A stretch of 64,000 bases of DNA from JAKVJE01 sp047722305 (GTDB lineage Bacteria; Actinomycetota; Actinomycetes; Actinomycetales; Microbacteriaceae), in NCBI GenBank assembly GCA_047722305.1, contig JBDNYM010000006.1, positions 1 through 64,000 on the forward strand, written 5' to 3'. The notes under the pieces were generated by a model that had not been told where the DNA came from, ran no database searches, and saw only the letters and a list, made by a program, of their open reading frames with translations. The position numbers were made by a program, and so were the translations under genes. Positions 58,764 to 64,000 of the stretch are shown piece by piece; within the stretch, counting starts at the first letter, position 1, and each line of letters opens with the position of its first letter.

Positions 58764-60521
58764 CTACGGCCGCAGGAACCGCCCCGCGGCTGCATCCTCG
58801 GCCGCGATATCGCGCATCTGGTAGTGCACCTTCTTGCCGGTGGCGTTGTAGGGGACCTCGTCGGCGGCGATGAACCGGTAGAGCCGCGGGCGCTTGTAGC
58901 GGGCCAGCAGCGGATTCGAGGCGGCGTAGGCGTCGAGCAGCTGAGCCGCGGTGCGGTCGTCGGCCGGCAGCGCGTCGGTGCCGTCGCGCACGATGTACAC
59001 GGCGACGAGCTGGCCCCAGCGGTCGTCCGGAACCGCGACGACGATGGCGTCGGCGACCCCGTCCAGATCGGAGAAGATGCCTTCGACCTGCACCGGATAG
59101 ACGTTCTCGCCGCCGGAGATGATCATGTCGTCCTTGCGGCCGACGATGGTGACGATCTCGTTCTCGTCCCAGGTGGCGAGGTCGCCCGGGTAGAACCAGC
59201 CGTCGTGGAACTTCTCGCTCTCGGCCTTCTCGTTGCCGAGGTAGGAGTAGCCGCTCTTGACGGTGCGGGTGGCGAACTCGCCGACGGTGGTGCCGTCCTT
59301 GGGCACCTGGTCGGCGGGGTCGGCCAGGTGGTCGTCGTACACCGACACCACGGCGACGTCGTCGTCGGTCGAGGCGCGACCGGCCGCACCGGCGCCCTCG
59401 GGGAGGTCCTCCGGGCGCAGGAACGTGTTCCAGAAGCTCTCGCTGGTGCCGTAGCCGTTGAAGATGCGCGGGGTGAGGGTCGCCTGGAAGCGCAGGGCAG
59501 CGGTCCGGTCCAACGGCGAGCCCATGGTGACGATGCCGTGCAGGCTGGAGAGGTCGCGCGGGTGGGCCTCCTGGGCGTCGGCGAGCTCGAACAGCGTGGC
59601 CGGGGCCCCGATCAGATAGGTCAGCCGGCGCTGCTCGACCAGGTCGAGCACGGTGTCGGCGTCGAAGTGGCGCAGGGTGACGGACTCGGCCCCCACGTAG
59701 AACACCGGATTGGGGCCGCCTGAGTACAGGCCGCCGCGGTGGAACAGGGGCGTCATGTTGAGCGTGCTGTCGTAGGGGCTCAGCGGGAAGTGCATGATCA
59801 CGTCGTGGGCGGAGAACACGTCCACCAGCGACGGCAGGCCGATGGCCTTCGGCATCCCGGTGGTCCCGGAGGTGTAGATGCGGGTCGCCTCGTCGAAGGT
59901 GCTCACCGGCGGGAGCCCGGCGCTGTTGCGCTCCAGCTCGGCGGCGGTGATCGGTTCGGCGGCCAGCAGCTCGTCGAAGCCCACGGACTCGGGTACCCGG
60001 GGGCCGTCGCCCACGGCGACCAGCAGCAGGGGCTGGTGCTTCGCGATGGCGAGGGCCTCGGTGATCTCCTCGGTGCGCTGGGTGTCGTAGACGAGCACCG
60101 TGGGGCGGGAGTCGTCGATGATGTAGGCCACCTCGCCGGGCGCCAGGCGGAAGTTGCTGGGTGCGAAGATGTCGCGCAGCCGGTGCGCAGTGGGATACAG
60201 GATGGCGAACTCGGGGCCGTTGAACAGCTCGACCATGATGAGCTCGTCGGCCCGGACGCCGTGCCGGAACAGGCCTCCGGCGACGCGACGGGTGGCGTCG
60301 CCCAGCTGCCGATACGTCCAGGAGCGCCCGGTGGCGGGCTCGGAGAGGGCGGGGCGATCGGCGAAGCGGTGGACGTTGCGGTCGAACCCGGCGAGGTAGG
60401 TGAAGTCGTGCTCGAGCACGGCCCGGAACCGGGTCGAGTCGTAGCGTCCGCGCTGGGAGTACTGCGCGGGGGCGAGGTCGGCGGTCGGCTGGGGCTCAGC
60501 AGCTGGTGTTTGCGTCGTCAC
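58764..60521 (-). CDS. AMP-forming acyl-CoA ligase
   Basis: A 585-aa adenylate-forming ligase (ANL superfamily). It has the P-loop motif IYTSGTTGMPKAIGLP, the NGYGTSESF region, the hinge motif GWFYPGDLATWDENEIVTIVGRKDDMIISGGENVYP (given as contiguous motifs A8 and neighbours) and the C-terminal catalytic Lys in YNATGKKVHY. It activates a carboxylic acid as acyl-AMP, then acyl-CoA. The substrate may be a fatty or aromatic acid. Normal chromosomal gene. Confidence 0.9.
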   Translation of the reverse strand: MTTQTPAAEPQPTADLAPAQYSQRGRYDSTRFRAVLEHDFTYLAGFDRNVHRFADRPALSEPATGRSWTYRQLGDATRRVAGGLFRHGVRADELIMVELFNGPEFAILYPTAHRLRDIFAPSNFRLAPGEVAYIIDDSRPTVLVYDTQRTEEITEALAIAKHQPLLLVAVGDGPRVPESVGFDELLAAEPITAAELERNSAGLPPVSTFDEATRIYTSGTTGMPKAIGLPSLVDVFSAHDVIMHFPLSPYDSTLNMTPLFHRGGLYSGGPNPVFYVGAESVTLRHFDADTVLDLVEQRRLTYLIGAPATLFELADAQEAHPRDLSSLHGIVTMGSPLDRTAALRFQATLTPRIFNGYGTSESFWNTFLRPEDLPEGAGAAGRASTDDDVAVVSVYDDHLADPADQVPKDGTTVGEFATRTVKSGYSYLGNEKAESEKFHDGWFYPGDLATWDENEIVTIVGRKDDMIISGGENVYPVQVEGIFSDLDGVADAIVVAVPDDRWGQLVAVYIVRDGTDALPADDRTAAQLLDAYAASNPLLARYKRPRLYRFIAADEVPYNATGKKVHYQMRDIAAEDAAAGRFLRP

Positions 60522-60597
60522 TGGTGTCCTTTCGATCAGGATGTTGTTGACACAAGCAGCGGTCTACCACCGGGGCTGAGGGCCCTGGCACTGCGAT

Positions 60598-61302
60598 CTA
60601 CGCCAACTGCTGGCCCGCAGATTCATCGATGCGCACACACATCGCGTGCCGTCCGTCGGTGACCTGCCGCCCGGCCAGGTACTCGGAGTGCGAGAAGAAG
60701 TCGGGGTCGCGGTCGGTCTCGATGCCGCTGGGGACGATGTGGGCGGCATCCAGCCCGGCGGTGGCGAGCTGCTCGGCGACGACGTCGGGGAAGGCGCGGT
60801 CACCGCGGTCGTGGATCGGGTAGGCGTCTCCGCTGGGGGAGGGGCCGAGCCAGGCGTGCAGGTTCCGCGCCTCGACGCCGAACTCGTGCTCCAGGTACTC
60901 GACGGAGTGCCGGCCGCCGTCCTGCACCACGCTGTGGCGGCCGAGGTGCGTGAGCATGAGCACCTCCGTGACCGGGTCCCACAGCACGGTGCCCATGCAG
61001 TCGGCCAGGGGGAGGAACAGCCACAGCCCGGGGATGCGGGTGGCCAGCCCGTCGGCGACCACAACCGGCCGGGTGATGCCGGCCCCGCCGTCCGCGGCGG
61101 TGACGGTCTGATAGCGGCAGTAGTCGCTGCGGTCATAGGAGACGTGCACGCGTGCGGTGCGATCGGGTGCTGCGCCGATGGCGAGCAGGAACGGTGCCCG
61201 CCCGGCCGGGGCCCCTGGGTGCTGATCGGCGCTCTTCATGGTGCCGTCCTTGGCCTCGGAGACCCAGAGCGAGAGACGGGGGGAGAACTCGATGCGGCGC
61301 AT
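60598..61302 (-). CDS. PgeF/YfiH-like (polyphenol oxidase family) protein
   Basis: A 234-aa protein of the PgeF/laccase-domain fold. It keeps the core PLADCMGTVLWDPVTEVLMLTHLGR, where AD(C) and H(L)GR take the place of the usual catalytic Cys/His region, and a final HSEYLAGRQVTDGRHAMCV in which Cys/His metal residues remain. PgeF-type enzymes act on purine nucleosides or peptidoglycan precursors. Two usual His positions differ, so activity is uncertain. Confidence 0.75.
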   Translation of the reverse strand: MRRIEFSPRLSLWVSEAKDGTMKSADQHPGAPAGRAPFLLAIGAAPDRTARVHVSYDRSDYCRYQTVTAADGGAGITRPVVVADGLATRIPGLWLFLPLADCMGTVLWDPVTEVLMLTHLGRHSVVQDGGRHSVEYLEHEFGVEARNLHAWLGPSPSGDAYPIHDRGDRAFPDVVAEQLATAGLDAAHIVPSGIETDRDPDFFSHSEYLAGRQVTDGRHAMCVRIDESAGQQLA

Positions 61303-61390
61303 GGGCCCATGCTAGAGCCCGGCCTCCACAGGAGCGGCAGGTACGGTGGTCTTCGGAAACTGGCGATACACCGGGACGAAGAGGAGCAAC

Positions 61391-62365
61391 GTGAAATTCA
61401 GGAAGACGCGCGCGGCTGCGGCGGCGCTGGCAGTGGCAGCGGTGCTCGCGGGAGGGGCGCTCAGCGGCTGCTCATCCTCCTCGACGGCGACGGTATCCGG
61501 TTGCAGCACCCCTCCCGCCGGGGACTCTTCGACCTCGATCAAGGTGTCGGGCGCCTTCGGCAAGGCCGTGAAGATCGACCACGTCGGCCACGCACCCACC
61601 TCGGTGTTCCAGCGCACCGTGGTGAAGGCGGGGACCGGGCCGGCCGTGAAGAAGAACGCGGCGGCCACCATCCACTTCGCCTTCTTCGACAAGAGCGGGA
61701 CCGCGCTCGAACAGAGCGATCAGTCGTTCTCGCAGGGCGTCTCCATCGCGTCCGGCCAGGCCGAGTCGAAACTGTGGAATTCCATCGCCTGCACCAAGAC
61801 CGGCAGCCGGCTGGTGCTGACGGGTCCGATGAGCGACTTCGTGCCCTCCTCATCCCTGCCGACCGCGATCACGGCCAACGACAAGGTGATCTGGGTGGTC
61901 GACGTCGCGCCGACGGCGTCGGTGTCGCCGGCGCCGAGCGCCGCGGCATCCGACCTGCCGTCCGTGACCGATCAGAACGGCGTCCCCACCATCGGCGACC
62001 TGTCGGGGGACCAGCCCACTGAGACCAGGGCCGCCGTCCTGAAAGCCGGCTCCGGATCGAAGGTGAAGGCCGACTCCACCATCAGCGTGCGCTACGTCGG
62101 CAAGCAGTGGAGCAACAACACCGTGTTCGACTCCACCTGGAAGGACGGCGAGGCGTCACCTTCGCCGGTGTCGTTCCAGATGTCGCAGGTCATCACCGGC
62201 TTCCAGCGCGGGTTGGTCGGCCAGCGCGAGGGCTCCCGGGTGCTGATCGTGATGTCGGCCGACGATGCCTACGGGGCGCCGAGCTCCGACGGCGCCACCA
62301 CGACCTCGGGCGGGGCGCCGGCGGGCGCTCTGGTATTCGTGGTCGACATCATCGGCGTGTCATGA
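61391..62365 (+). CDS. FKBP-type peptidyl-prolyl isomerase lipoprotein
   Basis: A 324-aa secreted lipoprotein. The signal ends in LAGGALSGC. Residues about 75-180 form a diverged FKBP-like domain and 210-320 a classical one (VRYVGKQWSNNTVFDSTW, SFQMSQVITGFQRGLVGQREGSRVLIVMSADDAYG in two adjoining motifs). It assists folding of exported proteins at the membrane. GTG 61,391 follows GAGGAG. It overlaps the Nif3 gene by ATGA. Confidence 0.92.
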   Translation: MKFRKTRAAAAALAVAAVLAGGALSGCSSSSTATVSGCSTPPAGDSSTSIKVSGAFGKAVKIDHVGHAPTSVFQRTVVKAGTGPAVKKNAAATIHFAFFDKSGTALEQSDQSFSQGVSIASGQAESKLWNSIACTKTGSRLVLTGPMSDFVPSSSLPTAITANDKVIWVVDVAPTASVSPAPSAAASDLPSVTDQNGVPTIGDLSGDQPTETRAAVLKAGSGSKVKADSTISVRYVGKQWSNNTVFDSTWKDGEASPSPVSFQMSQVITGFQRGLVGQREGSRVLIVMSADDAYGAPSSDGATTTSGGAPAGALVFVVDIIGVS

Positions 62366-63204
62366 GCGATCCCGGCGGGGTCAGGCTCGGTGACCTGATC
62401 GCCGCCGCCGACGAGCTCTGGCCGCCGGTCCTGGCCGAGCCCTGGGACAATCCCGGCCTGGCCGTCGGCGACCCGCAGGCGCCGGTGCGGCGCGTGCTCG
62501 TGACCGTGGATGCGGTGCCGGCGGTGCTGGATGAGGCGGAGGCGCTCGGTTGCGAGGCGATCGTGAGCCACCATCCGACGCTGTTCGCATCCCCGCGGAC
62601 CCTGCGCGCCGATACCTGGCCTGGGGCGCTGCTCGCGCGGGCGGCCGGAGCGGGGGTGGCGCTCTTCTCCGCGCACACCAACGCGGATGCTGCCCCGGGC
62701 GGCGTCAATGACGCGCTGGCGGACGCCCTGGGGATGTCCGTCCGGCGGGAGCCGATCGAGCCGGGCGCGCTGCCCGGCAGCGGGATCGGCCGGGTCGGCG
62801 AACTCACCGGGCCCCTGCCGCTGCGGGCGTTCGCCGCCCGCGTGGCCGAGCGGTTGCCGGACACCGCCGGCGGCGTGCTCGTCCAGGGGCGTCCCGAAGC
62901 CACGATCACGACGGTGGCGATCTGCAGCGGCTCCGGTGCCGACTTCCTGGAGCATCCGGCCGTGCAGGCCGCCGACTGCTATGTGACCGCCGACCTCAAG
63001 CACCATCAGGCGCTGGATGTGGCCAGCGCTCGCGCGGCGGGGCTGCGGCGTCCCGCGCTGGTCGGCATGTCGCACTGGGCGGGGGAGTCGCTGTGGGTGC
63101 GGGGCGCGGTGGCGGCGCTCACGGCGGCCCTGCCGGTGCAGGCGGTCGCGAGTCGGGTGCCGACGGACCCGTGGACGTTCCGCGTCGCCGGACAAAGCGA
63201 GTAG
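62362..63204 (+). CDS. Nif3-like dinuclear metal-centre protein
   Basis: A 280-aa protein of the Nif3/DUF34 family: PWDNPGLAVGDP at the start, IVSHHPTLFASPRTL and FSAHTNADAAPGGVNDALA (metal-binding His, Asp), and near the end YVTADLKHHQALDV, LVGMSHWAGESL. It binds two metals; its exact reaction is debated (GTP cyclohydrolase I type 2 label is common but unproven). ATG 62,362 overlaps the FKBP stop. Confidence 0.92.
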   Translation: MSDPGGVRLGDLIAAADELWPPVLAEPWDNPGLAVGDPQAPVRRVLVTVDAVPAVLDEAEALGCEAIVSHHPTLFASPRTLRADTWPGALLARAAGAGVALFSAHTNADAAPGGVNDALADALGMSVRREPIEPGALPGSGIGRVGELTGPLPLRAFAARVAERLPDTAGGVLVQGRPEATITTVAICSGSGADFLEHPAVQAADCYVTADLKHHQALDVASARAAGLRRPALVGMSHWAGESLWVRGAVAALTAALPVQAVASRVPTDPWTFRVAGQSE

Positions 63205-63213
63205 ACTTCCGGC

Positions 63214-63585
63214 CCGGACGGGTCGTCCAGACGGTCGCGTCGCCTTCGGGCGCCGAGGAACGTCCGGGCTCCATAGGGCACGATGGTGGGTAACGCCCAC
63301 CCGGAGCAATCCGAGAGAGAGTGCAACAGAGAGTAGACCGCCCGCGGTCGTGCTGATCACGACTGCGGGTAAGGGTGAAACGGCGGTGTAAGAGACCACC
63401 AGCGATCCGGGTGACCGGGTCGGCTCGGTAAACCTCATCGGGAGCAAGGCCAAGCAGAAGGTTGAGCTGCCCGCTCAAGACCTTCGGGTAGGCCGCTAGA
63501 GGGTGTCGGCAACGGCGCCCCGAGAGAGATGACCGTCTCGCCGCTTGCGGCGAACAGAACCCGGCGTACCGGGCGGCCCGTCCAT
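63214..63585 (+). ncRNA. rnpB: RNase P RNA, bacterial class A
   Basis: The conserved core of RNase P RNA is readable: GAGGAACGTCCGGGCTCC (63,254 region), AGGGTGAAACGG and TAAGAGACCACCAGC in the middle, and AACAGAACCCGGCGTACCG near the end. GGACGGG (63,216-63,222) pairs with CCCGTCC (63,577-63,583) as helix P1, which sets the ends. It cleaves the 5' leader of precursor tRNA. It starts directly after the Nif3 gene. Confidence 0.95.
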
Positions 63586-63656
63586 ACTTGCTTCTTCGTC
63601 GTTGTCCCGGCCCTGGCCATGGCAGCACCAGGGGTGCCCGCGACAGCCGGCAGGGA

Positions 63657-63681
63657 TGCCCTGGGACGCAGCGTCCCGGGC
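63657..63681. terminator. Hairpin between rnpB and ppgK
   Basis: GCCCTGGGACGC (63,658-63,669) pairs with GCGTCCCGGGC (63,671-63,681) with one bulged T and a single-base loop. It lies just before the ppgK stop on the minus strand and after rnpB on the plus strand, so it can serve both. Confidence 0.55.
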
Positions 63682-64000
63682 TCAGTGCGCCCGGGTCGGA
63701 TTGCCGGCCGCTGTGGTGGTGGGAGAGTCTGCCGCGAACGCCGCGGCCCCGAGGATCCCCGCCGTGTTCAGGTACATCGCGGGGACGATCTTCGCGTGCA
63801 GGTCCAGCAGCGGCAGAAAGTCTTCGTGCTGGCGCGAGATGCCGCCTCCCACCACGATGAGGTCGGGCCAGAACAGCGCCTCGACGTGGCTGTAGAACTG
63901 CTGCAGCCGCTTGGCCCACACCCGCATGGTGAGGTGCTCGCGTTCCCGCGCCGAGTTGGCTGCGTAGGTCTCGATGTTGGGATGCTTGCCGATGTCGAGG
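63682..64000 (-). CDS. ppgK: Polyphosphate glucokinase, C-terminal part
   Basis: The last 106 residues of a ROK-family polyphosphate/ATP glucokinase; the 5' part is beyond the window. Visible are LDIGKHPNIETYAANSARER at the cut edge, then WAKRLQQFYSHVEALFWPDLIVVGGGIS, RQHEDFLPLL and TAGILGAAAFAAD, the standard end of PPGK proteins. It phosphorylates glucose with polyphosphate. Its stop at 63,682 is followed by a hairpin. Confidence 0.85.
   Translation of the reverse strand, partial: LDIGKHPNIETYAANSAREREHLTMRVWAKRLQQFYSHVEALFWPDLIVVGGGISRQHEDFLPLLDLHAKIVPAMYLNTAGILGAAAFAADSPTTTAAGNPTRAH

Noticed and set aside
1..64000. CRISPR arrays, tRNA genes, rRNA genes and riboswitches
   Set aside because: I found no regularly spaced repeats, no cloverleaf with conserved TTCRANY and anticodon arms, no rRNA segments, and no known riboswitch core in the window.

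Overview
This is high-GC actinobacterial DNA (about 65-70% G+C, frequent GTG starts, ATGA or TGATG overlaps between genes, long shadow reading frames opposite real genes). The chromosomal part at the right end (rnpB next to a polyphosphate glucokinase, an FKBP lipoprotein and a Nif3-family gene) suits the Micrococcales. I cannot fix the genus.

Region by region. Roughly 1-56,640 is an integrative and conjugative element (ICE) whose left end lies outside the window. Its backbone is one long minus-strand transfer and maintenance operon read from about 32,190 to the left: AraC-type regulator, ArdC antirestriction protein, primase-polymerase, DUF2637 (Spd-like) protein, two unknowns, ParB, VirB8-like protein, cell-wall hydrolase, two small membrane proteins, TrbL-like channel protein, SCO6880-family protein, two unknowns and the VirB4 ATPase. 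A MobF relaxase-helicase (40,617-44,180) supplies DNA processing. No coupling protein is seen; it is probably to the left.

Cargo has broken into this backbone several times. (i) At 458-12,843, between virB4 and the next transfer gene, sit a three-gene recombinase module, an arsenic operon (trxB-trxA-acr3-arsR/arsC fusion-arsC), a CmtR-controlled metal ATPase, and a second divergent arsenic unit (flavoprotein / arsR-acetyltransferase). (ii) At 19,867-23,630 sit a phosphatase-like gene and a second copy of the same three-gene recombinase module, whose third gene has a frameshift. (iii) At 32,261-39,080 lies a copper operon under a CsoR-type operator. (iv) Around the relaxase are an orphan cytosine methyltransferase, a HEPN-like protein, DprA and an ABC-3C predicted conflict system with an Mrr-type nuclease. 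(v) At 50,818-56,636 two paralogous HTH proteins bracket a minus-strand operon of unknown function (46, 222 and 956 aa) and a decayed ISL3-type transposase.

From about 56,755 to the end is ordinary chromosome: an M20 amidohydrolase, a small membrane protein, an acyl-CoA ligase, a PgeF-like protein, an FKBP isomerase, a Nif3-like protein, RNase P RNA and the 3' end of ppgK.

The most unusual item is the twice-present module of tyrosine recombinase, small HTH protein and multi-zinc-ribbon degenerate recombinase. Both copies have an inverted repeat with a 7-nt centre just upstream. Next are the unknown 46/222/956-aa operon and the HEPN-like gene behind the relaxase.
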